Below are positions 55,986 to 64,000 of a DNA stretch of 64,000 nt, piece after piece. Origin of the DNA: Bradyrhizobium barranii subsp. barranii (GTDB lineage Bacteria; Pseudomonadota; Alphaproteobacteria; Rhizobiales; Xanthobacteraceae); contig NZ_CP086136.1 in NCBI RefSeq assembly GCF_017565645.3, forward strand, positions 1,750,001 through 1,814,000, in the 5' to 3' direction. The translations under genes and the position numbers were made by a program. How positions within the stretch are numbered: position 1 is the first letter of the stretch; each line of letters starts with the position of its first letter. The notes beneath the pieces are model-generated. The model saw only the letters and a program-made list of their open reading frames with translations. It ran no database searches and was not told the origin of the DNA.

Positions 55986-56013
55986 AAAAGGGCCGCCTCC
56001 GGCGGGCCTTTTT
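55986..56013 (+). terminator. Rho-independent terminator after the aminotransferase
   Basis: AAAAGG-G-CCGCC, loop TCC, GGCGG-G-CCTTTTT. The stem has one G/G mismatch and is followed by a T run. This is the clearest intrinsic terminator in the window, 21 bases after the stop codon. Confidence 0.88.
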
Positions 56014-56136
56014 ATTGTTTGCACGCTTATCGTCACGCGTGATCTGGCACCACCACGGCTGTTGTGGCATAGACCATCGCGCAACACGGGTGGGGCGCTC
56101 TCTCTGCTCGCATCACATTCATCGCCGGAGATATTC

Positions 56137-56619
56137 ATGCGCCGTTCGTTCATCCTCGCCGGGCTCGCCGCGGCCAGCCTCGTTGCCTCCGTCGCAAACA
56201 GCGGCGCTCAGCAGCAGCGGATGGTCCGGGTCGGCGTGCTCGAATGCCGCGGCGGCGCCAGCGTTGGCTTCATCGTGGGATCGGTGACCAATCTCGGTTG
56301 CGTCCTGCGTGCCGACGGTTTGCCGGAAGATCGCTACGTCGCGACCATTCGTAAAGTGGGCCTCGACATCGGCATCACCCAGGAGACCACGCTGGCCTGG
56401 GGCGTGTTCGCGCCGGTCGACCGGCTCGGCCCCGGCGATCTCTCGGGCAATTATGCCGGCGCGCAGGGCAGCGCCTCGGTCGGCGTCGGTATCGGTGGCA
56501 ACGCGCTGATCGGCGGCTCCAACAATTCGATCGCGCTCCAGCCGCTCAGCGTGCAGGGCCAGGTCGGCCTCAACGTCGCCGCTGGCCTCGAGAGCCTGGA
56601 ACTCCGTCCGGGTCGTTGA
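56137..56619 (+). CDS. DUF992-family exported protein
   Basis: The 160-residue product has a signal peptide (RRSFILAGLAAASLVASVANSGAQ) and then the DUF992 pattern: VRVGVLECRGGASVGFIVGSVTNLGCVLRAD, a repetitive Gly-rich strand region (LSGNYAGAQGSASVGVGIGGNALIGGSNNS) and LQPLSVQGQVGLNVAAGLESLEL. The family is small, exported and alphaproteobacterial; no function is known. ATG 56137 begins the signal. It precedes the EF-G-like gene by 153 bases. Confidence 0.88.
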   Translation: MRRSFILAGLAAASLVASVANSGAQQQRMVRVGVLECRGGASVGFIVGSVTNLGCVLRADGLPEDRYVATIRKVGLDIGITQETTLAWGVFAPVDRLGPGDLSGNYAGAQGSASVGVGIGGNALIGGSNNSIALQPLSVQGQVGLNVAAGLESLELRPGR

Positions 56620-56772
56620 CAATTTCGCGTGTGCAGATCGCGTCAGTCCGACGCGATCTCGGCAACGACGCACCGCAGCGATTTTTGATGCTTGCCAAAT
56701 CTCGGGGACGGGCAGAGCATCGGCGTTTGCCGACCCAATCATGGGCCGAGCTCCACACCAAGGAGGCGGCGA

Positions 56773-58821
56773 ATGGGACAAGACGTCAGAAGTCCCCGAG
56801 GTCCACGGTGCATCGCACTGGTGGGCCCATTCCAAAGCGGTAAAACCACACTTCTCGAAGCAATACTGGCGCGAACGGGCGCAATCCCCCGCGTCGGCAG
56901 CGTCGACGCCGGAACATCCGTCGGCGACGCCTCCCCGGAGGCCCGTCATCACAAGATGACCGTCGGCCTGACTGCCGCCACCACGAGTTTCATGGGCGAC
57001 AGCTACACCTTCCTCGATTGTCCCGGTTCCGTTGAGTTCGCCCACGACATGCGTGCAGCGCTTCCCGCTGTCGACGCCGCGGTCGTGGTCTGCGAGGCCG
57101 ACGAGAAGAAGCTGCCGCAGCTTCAGATCATCCTGCGCGAGCTGGAGGAGCTGAAGATCCCGCGTTTCCTGTTCCTCAACAAGATCGATCGCGCCAACAA
57201 GCGCATCCGCGAGACGCTGGCAACACTCCAGCCCGCCTCGCGCGTGCCGCTGGTGCTGCGCCAGATCCCGATCTGGAAGGGCGAGCTGATCGAGGGCTTC
57301 GTCGATCTCGCGCTGGAACGTGCGTTCATCTACCGCGAGCACAAGGCCTCCGAGGTGGTCGCGCTCGAAGGCGGAGATCTCGATCGCGAGAAGGAGGCCC
57401 GCTTCTCGATGCTGGAGAAGCTCGCCGATCACGACGATGCGCTGATGGAGCAATTGCTCGAGGACATCCAGCCGCCGCGCGATGCGGTGTTCGACGATCT
57501 CGCCCGCGAATTGCGCGAGGGGCAGATCTGCCCCGTGTTGCTGGGTGCCGCCGCGCGCGAAAACGGCGTGCTGCGCCTGATGAAGGCCCTGCGCCACGAG
57601 GCGCCCGGCATCGAGGAAACTGCAAAGCGTCTCGGTGTCCCGGCCAGCAAGGAGGCGCTCGGCTACGTCTTCAAGACGCTGCATTCGCAGCACGGCGGAA
57701 AGCTGTCGCTGACGCGATTGCTCGCCGGCCATCTCGACGACGGAGCCACGTTGCAATCCGCCTCCGGCGGGAGCGGCCGCATCTCCGGCATCCTCGCCGT
57801 CAACGGCGCCTACGATACCAAGCGTGCCGCGGCCGAAGCCGGCGACACGGTTGCGCTCGCCAAGGTCGACCCGATCAAGACCGGCGACACGGTCTCGAGC
57901 GGCAAGTCCCCGCCGGCTGCGCTGTTCGCCCCGGAGCCGACGCCGCCGGTGCTCGCGATCTCGGTCGCCGCCACCGACCGCAAGGACGACGTCAAGCTCG
58001 GCCAGGCCCTTGCCCGGCTGCATGAGGAGGATCCCTCGCTCGGCGTCGTGATGAACGCCCAGACCCACGACACCGTGCTGTGGGGGCAGGGCGAGATGCA
58101 TCTGCGCGTGGCGAGCGAACGGCTGCGCGACCGCTTCGGCGTCAAGATCACCTCGCATCCACCCGCGATCGGCTACCAGGAGACCATCCGCAAGCCGATC
58201 GTCCAGCGCGGCCGCCACAAGAAGCAATCCGGCGGTCACGGTCAGTTCGGCGATGTCGTGCTCGACATCAAGCCGCTGCCGCGCGGCGAGGGCTTCAAGT
58301 TCACCGAGAAGGTGGTCGGCGGCGCGGTGCCGCGCAATTATATCGGCGCGGTGGAAGAGGGGGTTGTCGACGGGCTCACACGCGGCCCGCTCGGTTTCCC
58401 CGTCACCGATCTGCAGGTGACGCTGACCGACGGCTCCTATCACAGCGTCGACTCCTCCGACCTCGCCTTCCGCACGGCGGCGCGGGTCGGACTCAACGAA
58501 GGCCTGCCGCAATGCCAGTCGGTGCTGCTGGAGCCGATCCACGTGGTCGAGATCGTCTGCCCGACCGACGCCACCGCCAAGATCAACGCGATCCTGTCGG
58601 CGCGGCGCGGCCAGATCCTCGGCTTCGACACCCGTGACGGCTGGAGCGGATGGGACTGCGTCCGCGCCATGATGCCGGAAGCGGAGATCGGCGAGCTCAT
58701 CGTCGAGCTGCGTTCGGCCACGGCTGGAGCCGGCAGCTTCACCCGTCAGTTCGACCACATGGCCGAGGTGACCGGCCGCGCCGCCGACCAGATCATCGCC
58801 GCGCATCAGCACGCGGCGTGA
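56773..58821 (+). CDS. EF-G-like translational GTPase lacking catalytic His
   Basis: The 682-residue protein has the EF-G domain layout: G domain (about 1-270), domain II, domain III, domain IV (GRHKKQSGGHGQFGDVVLDI onward) and domain V. Nucleotide motifs are G1 GPFQSGKT (18-25) and G4 NKID (136-139). Oddly, G3 is DCPGS (82-86) where translocating EF-G has DTPGH, so the catalytic His is replaced by Ser86, and the RGITI effector is absent (HHKMTVGLT, 59-67). Start ATG 56773 follows AGGAGG seven bases upstream. It is probably a second EF-G-like factor, not the housekeeping fusA, with altered GTP hydrolysis. Confidence 0.88.
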   Translation: MGQDVRSPRGPRCIALVGPFQSGKTTLLEAILARTGAIPRVGSVDAGTSVGDASPEARHHKMTVGLTAATTSFMGDSYTFLDCPGSVEFAHDMRAALPAVDAAVVVCEADEKKLPQLQIILRELEELKIPRFLFLNKIDRANKRIRETLATLQPASRVPLVLRQIPIWKGELIEGFVDLALERAFIYREHKASEVVALEGGDLDREKEARFSMLEKLADHDDALMEQLLEDIQPPRDAVFDDLARELREGQICPVLLGAAARENGVLRLMKALRHEAPGIEETAKRLGVPASKEALGYVFKTLHSQHGGKLSLTRLLAGHLDDGATLQSASGGSGRISGILAVNGAYDTKRAAAEAGDTVALAKVDPIKTGDTVSSGKSPPAALFAPEPTPPVLAISVAATDRKDDVKLGQALARLHEEDPSLGVVMNAQTHDTVLWGQGEMHLRVASERLRDRFGVKITSHPPAIGYQETIRKPIVQRGRHKKQSGGHGQFGDVVLDIKPLPRGEGFKFTEKVVGGAVPRNYIGAVEEGVVDGLTRGPLGFPVTDLQVTLTDGSYHSVDSSDLAFRTAARVGLNEGLPQCQSVLLEPIHVVEIVCPTDATAKINAILSARRGQILGFDTRDGWSGWDCVRAMMPEAEIGELIVELRSATAGAGSFTRQFDHMAEVTGRAADQIIAAHQHAA

Positions 58822-58845
58822 TGTAAGGGAAGCACGGCTCTCTCA

Positions 58846-58884
58846 CTCCCTCTCCCCGTTCTTTACGGGGAGAGGCTGAGGTGA
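58846..58884. repeat. CTCTCCCC-family half palindrome
   Basis: CCCTCTCCCCGTTCTTTACG followed by GGGAGAGG pairs with itself (CCTCTCCCCGT / ACGGGGAGAGG). It is 25 bases after the EF-G-like stop and could terminate that transcript. Confidence 0.6.
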
Positions 58885-58935
58885 GGGGCTGTTTCCGCGG
58901 GCACGGTGTTTCGTTTGGCCGAACCCGCGCCCAAC

Positions 58936-59029
58936 CTCCGTCATTGCGAGCGTAGCGAAGCAATCCAGACTGGCTCTGCCGAGGCGGTCTGGATTGATTC
59001 GTCGCGAGAGCTCCTCGCAATGACGGAGG
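58936..59029. repeat. Palindromic element, CCTCCGTCATTGCGAG
   Basis: CCTCCGTCATTGCGAG and CTCGCAATGACGGAGG are exact inverted ends; inner AATCCAGAC / GTCTGGATT pair as well, giving a 94-bp two-level hairpin. A half-copy is at 45848-45880. It lies between the EF-G-like gene and the XRE operator. Confidence 0.85.
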
Positions 59030-59057
59030 CAGACGGGGCAGCCCCTTGCGCTCCCCT

Positions 59058-59084
59058 TACAATGATGTATTTTACATCATTGTA
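59058..59084. promoter_or_regulatory. Perfect palindrome, likely XRE operator
   Basis: TACAATGATGTA at 59058-59069 is exactly complementary to TACATCATTGTA at 59073-59084, with a 3-base TTT centre. It is the most AT-rich spot nearby and lies 45 bases before the XRE start. Its right arm overlaps a candidate -35 (TTGTAC, 59080-59085). Confidence 0.75.
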
Positions 59085-59108
59085 CATGCTCCAGATATCA
59101 CTTATAAA
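59080..59108 (+). promoter_or_regulatory. Candidate promoter of the XRE gene
   Basis: TTGTAC at 59080-59085 and TATAAA at 59103-59108 are separated by 17 bases. The -10 matches five of six consensus positions; the -35 matches only three. The overlap with the palindrome would let a bound repressor block transcription. Confidence 0.5.
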
Positions 59109-59128
59109 CTCTGATACGTGAGGCCACG

Positions 59129-59401
59129 GTGATCACGTCGTTCCAGATGCGGGCAGCCCGCGCGCTGCTTGGCATTGACCAAAGAACCTTGGCCGAGCTC
59201 GCCGGCGTTTCGCTGCCGACCATCCAGCGGATGGAGGCCAGCACCGGCAATGTGCGCGGCGTGGTTGAGACCTTGATCAAGGTGGTCGAGGCGTTCGACC
59301 GGGCCGGCGTCGAGCTGATCGGCGAGCAGGCCCGCAGCGACAGCGGCGGGCGGGGCGTTCGCCTGAAGGAGCCGGGGCCGCCGCGTCGCGTGGGAGCATG
59401 A
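59129..59401 (+). CDS. Small XRE-family transcriptional regulator
   Basis: The 90-residue protein is mostly one helix-turn-helix: MRAARALLGIDQRTLAELAGVSLPTIQRMEASTG (about 7-40), then a helix (GVVETLIKVVEAFDRAGVELIG) and a Gly/Arg/Pro-rich tail. The start is GTG 59129 (VITSFQ), typical of this family; ATG 59147 is an alternative. A perfect 27-base palindrome and a promoter-like pair lie just upstream, so autoregulation is likely. It is adjacent to a SulP gene on the same strand. Confidence 0.88.
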   Translation: MITSFQMRAARALLGIDQRTLAELAGVSLPTIQRMEASTGNVRGVVETLIKVVEAFDRAGVELIGEQARSDSGGRGVRLKEPGPPRRVGA

Positions 59402-59497
59402 TCGCGTTGATCGTGCTCGGGATGAGCTAGCGCATCGTCGCACGCGCGCGCTGCACGATGCACCGGAGCATTGTGGGCAGCGGAGCACTCTGCGGAC

Positions 59498-61252
59498 ATG
59501 AGCATCACAGGCGAACACGCAGGCAAGCTGCATCAGCTGCGTCGACCGACCTTTACCGAACTCTATCTTCCCAAGCTCGTCACCGTCTGGCGCGAAGGCT
59601 ACGGCCTCGCGGATCTCCGCGCCGATGTGTTCGCGGGCCTGACGGTTGCCATCGTCGCGCTGCCGCTGTCGATGGCGATCGCAATCGCCTCGGGCGTGAC
59701 GCCGGACCGCGGGCTCTACACCGCTGTCGTCGGTGGCTTCATCGTGTCGCTGCTCGGCGGCAGTCGCTTCCAGATCGGCGGGCCCGCCGGCGCCTTCATC
59801 GTGTTGGTCGCGGTAACCGCGGAGCGGCATGGCGTCGACGGAGTCATCCTCGCCACCCTAATGGCGGGCATGGTCCTGATCGCCGCGGGCCTGTTGCGGA
59901 TCGGCACCTACATCAAGTTCATTCCCTACCCCGTCACGGTCGGCTTCACCGCGGGCATCGCCGTGATCATCTTCGCCAGCCAGCTCCGCGATCTCGGCGG
60001 GATCACGCTGGCTGGGAAAGAGCCCAGCGAATTCGTGCCGAAACTCGTCGCGCTCGCCGGAGGCCTGCACACGATCAATCCCTCCGCCGTCGCGGTCGCG
60101 ATCGTCAGCATTGCCATCATCGCGGCCTTGCGGCGCTGGCGGCCATCCTGGCCCGGCATCCTGATTGCGGTCGTGCTCGCGGCGGTGGCGACTGCCGTGC
60201 TGTCGCTGCCGGTTGAGACGATTGGCAGCCGGTTCGGCGGCATTCCGCGCGAATTGCCGTCGCCGGCGCTGCCGGCGTTCTCGCTTGCGAAGGCGACGGC
60301 CGTGCTGCCCGATGCGATCTCGTTCGCGCTGCTGGCCGCGATCGAATCGCTGCTGTCGGCGGTGGTGGCCGACGGCATGACCGGTCGCCGTCACCGCTCC
60401 AATTGCGAGCTGGTGGCGCAAGGCGCGGCCAATATCGGTTCGGCGCTGTTCGGCGGCATCTGCGTCACCGGCCTGATCGCGCGCACCGCCACCAACATCC
60501 GCGCCGGCGGACGCGGGCCGCTCGCGGGCATGCTGCATTCGGTCTTCCTGCTGCTGTTCATGCTGATCGCAGCGCCGCTCGCGAGCTACATCCCGCTGGC
60601 CGCGCTCGCCGCCGTGCTCGTCGTCGTCGCCTGGACCATGGCGGAGAAGCACGAATTCGCGACGCTGCTGCGCTCATCCTGGGGCGATGCCGTCGTGCTG
60701 CTCGCGACCTTCCTGCTCACCATCTTCCGCGACCTGACCGAAGGCATCCTGGTCGGCTTCGCGCTCGGCGCGGTGCTGTTCATCCACCGCATGGCGGAGA
60801 TGACGGGCATCGAGGAGCGCTCCCCGCTGGTGGCCGCCGATCGTCCCGATGACGGCAATGGCGAGCGCGTGCCTTACGATCCCGCGCTCGCCATCGATCG
60901 CGACGTGCTGGTCTACCGCATCACCGGCGCGTTCTTCTTCGGTGCCGCCTCGGCAATCGGAAACGTGCTCGACGGCATCGCCGACCAGCGCAAGGGTCTT
61001 GTGGTCGATTTCGCCGCGGTGCCGTTCCTGGATTCGACGGCCGCCAACGTGCTCGGTCGCGTCGCCGTCAAGGCGCACCGCCACGGCATCCGGCTGTTCA
61101 TCACGGGGGCGTCGCCCGCGGTTCGCCGCGCGCTGCTCACCCACGGCGTGACGCCGCCGCGTGCGCGCTATCGCGCGACGATCGCGCGTGCCGTCGCCGA
61201 CATCAAGGGCGGCGCGGCGCAGCCCGTGGCCGATGACGCGGTCGCGACCTGA
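59498..61252 (+). CDS. SulP-family anion transporter with STAS domain
   Basis: The 584-residue membrane transporter has the SulP N-terminal DLRADVFAGLTVAIVALPLSMAIAIASGV, about 11-12 helices, and a C-terminal cytosolic STAS domain (DVLVYRITGAFFFGAASAIGNVL...GLVVDFAAVPFLDSTAANVLG). Family members carry sulfate, bicarbonate or other anions; the substrate here is not readable. ATG 59498 (MSITGEHAGK) is preferred over TTG 59471. It follows the XRE gene by 96 bases and may be under its control. Confidence 0.93.
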   Translation: MSITGEHAGKLHQLRRPTFTELYLPKLVTVWREGYGLADLRADVFAGLTVAIVALPLSMAIAIASGVTPDRGLYTAVVGGFIVSLLGGSRFQIGGPAGAFIVLVAVTAERHGVDGVILATLMAGMVLIAAGLLRIGTYIKFIPYPVTVGFTAGIAVIIFASQLRDLGGITLAGKEPSEFVPKLVALAGGLHTINPSAVAVAIVSIAIIAALRRWRPSWPGILIAVVLAAVATAVLSLPVETIGSRFGGIPRELPSPALPAFSLAKATAVLPDAISFALLAAIESLLSAVVADGMTGRRHRSNCELVAQGAANIGSALFGGICVTGLIARTATNIRAGGRGPLAGMLHSVFLLLFMLIAAPLASYIPLAALAAVLVVVAWTMAEKHEFATLLRSSWGDAVVLLATFLLTIFRDLTEGILVGFALGAVLFIHRMAEMTGIEERSPLVAADRPDDGNGERVPYDPALAIDRDVLVYRITGAFFFGAASAIGNVLDGIADQRKGLVVDFAAVPFLDSTAANVLGRVAVKAHRHGIRLFITGASPAVRRALLTHGVTPPRARYRATIARAVADIKGGAAQPVADDAVAT

Positions 61253-61318
61253 CGGCAGCGCACTTCTCAAGCCGGCCGATTTGATCGACACTGCCGCGTC
61301 ACGGCGGTGGTGCAGGGA

Positions 61319-61966
61319 ATGCTGGATTCGCGTCGCAATATTGCGCTGGCCTGCGCGCTCAGCATGCTGGCGGGCTATGTCGACGGCATCGGCTTCCTGC
61401 ATCTCGGCGGCCTGTTCGTCTCGTTCATGAGCGGCAACTCCACGCGTCTCGGCGTCAGCCTTGCGGAAGCGCAGTGGTGGCAGGCCGCCAGCGCCCTCGG
61501 CCTGATCGCGCTGTTCGTGGCCGGAGCCGCGGCCGGCAGCCTCGTCGTGCTCGGCGGCGGGGCCGAGCGGCAGCCCTGGCTGCTTCTCATTGAAACCGGG
61601 CTGCTTGCGGGTGCCGGACTTTGCCATGCCTACGGCCTGTCGAACCTCGCGATCGCGGCCATCGTGCTCGCGATGGGCCTGGAGAACGCCGTGTTCCAGA
61701 TCGACGGCGGCGCGGGCCTCGGCCTCACCTATGTCACGGGCGCGCTGGTCAAGGTCGGCCAGTTCCTCGCGGTGAGCCTCACCGGCGGACCGCGCTGGAA
61801 TTGGGCGCCGAACCTGCTGTTGTGGGCGGCGCTCGTTGCGGGGTCGGCGGGCGGGGCGCTCGGCTATGCCCGGATCAACCTCGCCGCGATCTGGTTCGCC
61901 GCCGCCGCCGCGGCGCTGGCTTTGGCTGCGATCGTGGCCGCGGCGATGCGGCGGCCGCGCGCTTGA
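61319..61966 (+). CDS. DUF1275 (YoaK-like) membrane protein
   Basis: The 215-residue protein has about six helices, starting LDSRRNIALACALSMLAGYVDGIGFLHLGGLFVSFMSGNSTRLGV, the conserved YVD...GNST motif of DUF1275, and AMGLENAVFQIDGG....VTGALVKVGQ. It is an inner-membrane protein of unknown transport role. ATG 61319 is preferred, with GTG 61307 in frame. It follows the SulP gene by 66 bases on the same strand. Confidence 0.9.
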   Translation: MLDSRRNIALACALSMLAGYVDGIGFLHLGGLFVSFMSGNSTRLGVSLAEAQWWQAASALGLIALFVAGAAAGSLVVLGGGAERQPWLLLIETGLLAGAGLCHAYGLSNLAIAAIVLAMGLENAVFQIDGGAGLGLTYVTGALVKVGQFLAVSLTGGPRWNWAPNLLLWAALVAGSAGGALGYARINLAAIWFAAAAAALALAAIVAAAMRRPRA

Positions 61967-62018
61967 CAGAGCCGGCGGGACGCGAAATGGATCGCCTCGA
62001 ACACGACCCGAGGGAAAG

Positions 62019-62858
62019 ATGACCGCGCCCAGGACTCCCGCAGCCTGTTTGATCGGATGGCCGGCCGCGCATTCGCGCTCGCCGCTGATCCATCGTTACT
62101 GGCTGCGCACGCTCGGGATCGAGGGAGGCTACGTCATCGAGGCGGTCCCGCCCGAGGATCTGCGCGACTTCGTGCTGCGGCTGTCGCTGCGCGGCTTCGT
62201 CGGCGCCAACGTCACCATCCCGCACAAGGAAGACGTGCTGGCGCTGTCCACGCCCGATGCGCGCGCCAGGGCCGTCGGCGCTGCGAACACGCTGTGGTTT
62301 GCCGACGGCGAGCTGCGCTCGACCAATACCGATGTCGAAGGCTTCATCGGCAATCTCGATGCCGGAGCGGCCGGTTGGGACAGCGCGGAAGAGGCATTGG
62401 TGCTCGGGGCCGGCGGTTCCTCGCGCGCGGTCGTGTTCGGCCTGCTCGAACGCGGCATCAAGCGCATCCACCTCGCCAACCGGACCATCGCGCGCGCCGA
62501 GACGCTGGCAGAGCAATTCGGGCCGAACGTGCATCCGATTCCCTGGGACGGCATCAACGACGTGCTGCCGCGCGCAAGACTTCTCGTCAACACGACCTCG
62601 CTCGGCATGCACGGCCAGCCTTCACTCGATGTCGATGTGGCGCGCCTGCCGGACGGGGCGGTCGTCGCCGACCTCGTCTACGTTCCCCTGGTGACGCCGC
62701 TGCTGGCGGCTGCGAAGGCGCGCGGCCTGAACACCGCCGACGGTCTCGGCATGCTCCTGCATCAGGCGGTGCGCGGCTTCGAGCTGTGGTTCGGCCAAAG
62801 GCCTGCTGTCACGGCCGAGCTGCGCGCGCTGGTCGAGGCCGATCTCACAAAGACTTGA
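62019..62858 (+). CDS. aroE: Shikimate dehydrogenase
   Basis: Reduces 3-dehydroshikimate to shikimate with NADPH. The 279-residue protein has the substrate segment SRSPLIH near 19-25, catalytic Lys70 in NVTIPHKEDV, Asp105 in NTDVEGF, and the Rossmann loop GAGGSSRA (130-137), then ANRTIARAE and GMLLHQAVRGFELW near the end. ATG 62019 has AGGGAAAG just upstream. It differs from the short E. coli AroE mainly in being about seven residues longer. Confidence 0.96.
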   Translation: MTAPRTPAACLIGWPAAHSRSPLIHRYWLRTLGIEGGYVIEAVPPEDLRDFVLRLSLRGFVGANVTIPHKEDVLALSTPDARARAVGAANTLWFADGELRSTNTDVEGFIGNLDAGAAGWDSAEEALVLGAGGSSRAVVFGLLERGIKRIHLANRTIARAETLAEQFGPNVHPIPWDGINDVLPRARLLVNTTSLGMHGQPSLDVDVARLPDGAVVADLVYVPLVTPLLAAAKARGLNTADGLGMLLHQAVRGFELWFGQRPAVTAELRALVEADLTKT

Positions 62859-62925
62859 AAGGATAACGGCGAATAGCACCCCACCTCCGGAGTTCTATCC
62901 CCGTGGGGACAATCCGGAGACCGTC

Positions 62926-63552
62926 ATGCCTATTCAACGTGCAACTTTCACACGTCCGCTCATCGCCGTCGCGATGGTGGCCGCTTCCACCCTCTATGCC
63001 GTCGCGCAGAGGGCGCCGGTGCCGACGCGCGTGCGCGGCACGATCGAGAGCGTCAATGGCGACACCATGCAGGTCAAGTCGCGCAGCGGCGAGGACGTCA
63101 AGCTTCGCATCGCCCCTAACGTGAACGTGTCGGGCGTTACCAAAATTTCACTCGCCGACATCAAGGTCGGCTCCTTCGTCGGCGCCACCACGGTGCCGGG
63201 TCCGGACGGCGGCCAGAACGCGGTCGAGGTCCACGTGTTTCCGGAGAGCATGCGCGGCACCGGCGAGGGCTCGCGGCCCTATGACCTCAAGCCGAACTCC
63301 ACCATGACCAACGCCACGGTGTCGGAGAGCGTGGTCGGCAATGACGGCCATACGCTGCTGGTGAAGTACAAGGACGGCGAGAAGAAGGTGTTCGTCGCCG
63401 ACAACACGCCGGTCGTGACCTTCGTGCCCGGCGACAAATCCGAGCTGAAGGCCGGCGCAAAAGTCGTCGCCTTCATGAAGCAGCTGCCGGACGGCTCGTT
63501 TGAAACCAACCGCGTCAGTGTCGGCCTCGACGGCCTGACACCACCGATGTGA
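62926..63552 (+). CDS. Exported protein, first of tandem paralogues
   Basis: The 208-residue product has a signal peptide (LIAVAMVAASTLYAVAQ) and then VRGTIESVNGDTMQVKSRSGEDVKLRIAPNVNV, a strand-rich OB-like repeat found in DUF5666-type proteins, followed by DLKPNSTMTNATV and a second half with VADNTPVVTFVPGDKSELKAGAKVVAF. It is 68% or so similar in motif order to the next gene by eye. Function unknown; a periplasmic ligand- or metal-binding role is possible. ATG 62926 begins the signal. Confidence 0.82.
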   Translation: MPIQRATFTRPLIAVAMVAASTLYAVAQRAPVPTRVRGTIESVNGDTMQVKSRSGEDVKLRIAPNVNVSGVTKISLADIKVGSFVGATTVPGPDGGQNAVEVHVFPESMRGTGEGSRPYDLKPNSTMTNATVSESVVGNDGHTLLVKYKDGEKKVFVADNTPVVTFVPGDKSELKAGAKVVAFMKQLPDGSFETNRVSVGLDGLTPPM

Positions 63553-63566
63553 TGGAGAATCGCAAC

Positions 63567-64000
63567 ATGTCGAAATCAAGCTGGATGCCGCGCCTGTTCG
63601 TAGCGGCGTTCGTCGTCACTTCCGTGTTCTCCGCCTCGGCGCAGCAGTCGCCGACGGTCCGCATCCGCGGCACCATCGAGAGCGTCGACGGCAACACCCT
63701 CGGCATCAAGACGCGCGAAGGCAGCGACGTGAAGGTGCGCATGACCGACAACGTCGCGGTCTTCGCCGTGGTCAAGACGTCGCTCGCGGAGATCAAGGAA
63801 GGCTCCTATATCGGCGTCACCGGCATGCCCCAGCCCGACGGCACGCAGAAGGCGATCGCGGTGCACATCTTCCCGGAAAACCAGCGCGGCGCGGCCGAAG
63901 GTTTTCGTCCCTGGGATGCGCGCGCCAACTCGACCATGACCAACGCGACCGTGGCGCAGACGGTGGAAGGCACCGACGGCCAGAACATCACCGTCAAGTA
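63567..64000 (+). CDS. Exported protein, second paralogue, 3' end cut
   Basis: The frame from ATG 63567 runs off the window after 144 codons. It has a signal peptide (RLFVAAFVVTSVFSASAQ) and then VRIRGTIESVDGNTLGIKTREGSDVKVRMTDNVAV, VHIFPENQRGAAEGFRPWD and NSTMTNATVAQTVEG, which follow the first paralogue block by block. Only 14 bases separate the two genes. The stop codon is outside the window. Confidence 0.82.
   Translation, partial: MSKSSWMPRLFVAAFVVTSVFSASAQQSPTVRIRGTIESVDGNTLGIKTREGSDVKVRMTDNVAVFAVVKTSLAEIKEGSYIGVTGMPQPDGTQKAIAVHIFPENQRGAAEGFRPWDARANSTMTNATVAQTVEGTDGQNITVK

Noticed and set aside
56119..58812. Long minus-strand open frame (897 codons) across the EF-G-like gene
   Set aside because: Antisense shadow of a gene with clear EF-G domains; the opposite product has no recognisable motif.

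Overview
The window is high-GC DNA with dense genes, short intergenic gaps and several families of dispersed palindromic elements. The gene content points to an alphaproteobacterium of the Bradyrhizobium/Rhodopseudomonas group: RibH2 under an FMN riboswitch, a DUF992 protein, an accessory UbiK, a cox-type CO dehydrogenase cluster, and protein sequences of Nitrobacteraceae type. This placement comes from family recognition, not from a database search. It looks like chromosomal core with no integrase, transposase, tRNA, rRNA or CRISPR that I can see.

Layout. 1-5.4 kb: end of a DUF3617 gene, then a leftward MarR / OmpR-type regulator / EnvZ-like kinase operon divergent from ilvE. 5.4-9.5 kb: hisS, a 4-OT tautomerase, an FlK-like thioesterase, proC and a YbjN-like gene. 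9.9-10.7 kb: FMN riboswitch and ribH2. 10.8-19.6 kb: the main functional block, a form I aerobic CO dehydrogenase cluster in the order coxC-M-S-L-D-E-F-G. CoxM/S/L are the FAD, 2x[2Fe-2S] and Mo/Cu subunits. CoxD/E/F are maturation factors, CoxG is a membrane-recruitment type SRPBCC protein, and CoxC is an MHYT-LytTR regulator. 19.7-21.8 kb: an overlapping pair of an ATP-grasp ligase and a zinc-peptidase-like protein. 22-32.6 kb: prs, a lipoprotein, the pgeF-midA-lgt-DLH operon, ubiK, rplY, pth, ychF and two MaoC-type hydratases.

32.8-43.5 kb holds small membrane proteins, an alpha-helical protein, a possible outer-membrane protein, two NTF2-like proteins, a very long UvrB, a thermolysin-like gluzincin and a convergent HAD protein. 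43.5-54.2 kb holds a GcvA-type LysR regulator, a TSUP permease, two GSTs, a CWC protein, a DUF1800/DUF1501 pair, an ABM-fold protein, an aldo/keto reductase, a GNAT enzyme and a membrane PAS protein. 54.7-64 kb holds an aspartate-type aminotransferase with a clear terminator, a DUF992 protein, an EF-G-like GTPase lacking the catalytic histidine, an XRE regulator behind a perfect 12-bp-arm palindrome, a SulP transporter, a DUF1275 protein, aroE, and two tandem secreted paralogues, the second cut by the window edge.

The most noteworthy points are the form I cox cluster with an 11-G tract inside coxL, the EF-G-like GTPase with DCPGS instead of DTPGH, the ATP-grasp/metallopeptidase pair, the M4-like peptidase without a signal peptide, the XRE palindrome, and a CWC protein whose C-terminal residues are encoded by a palindromic repeat.
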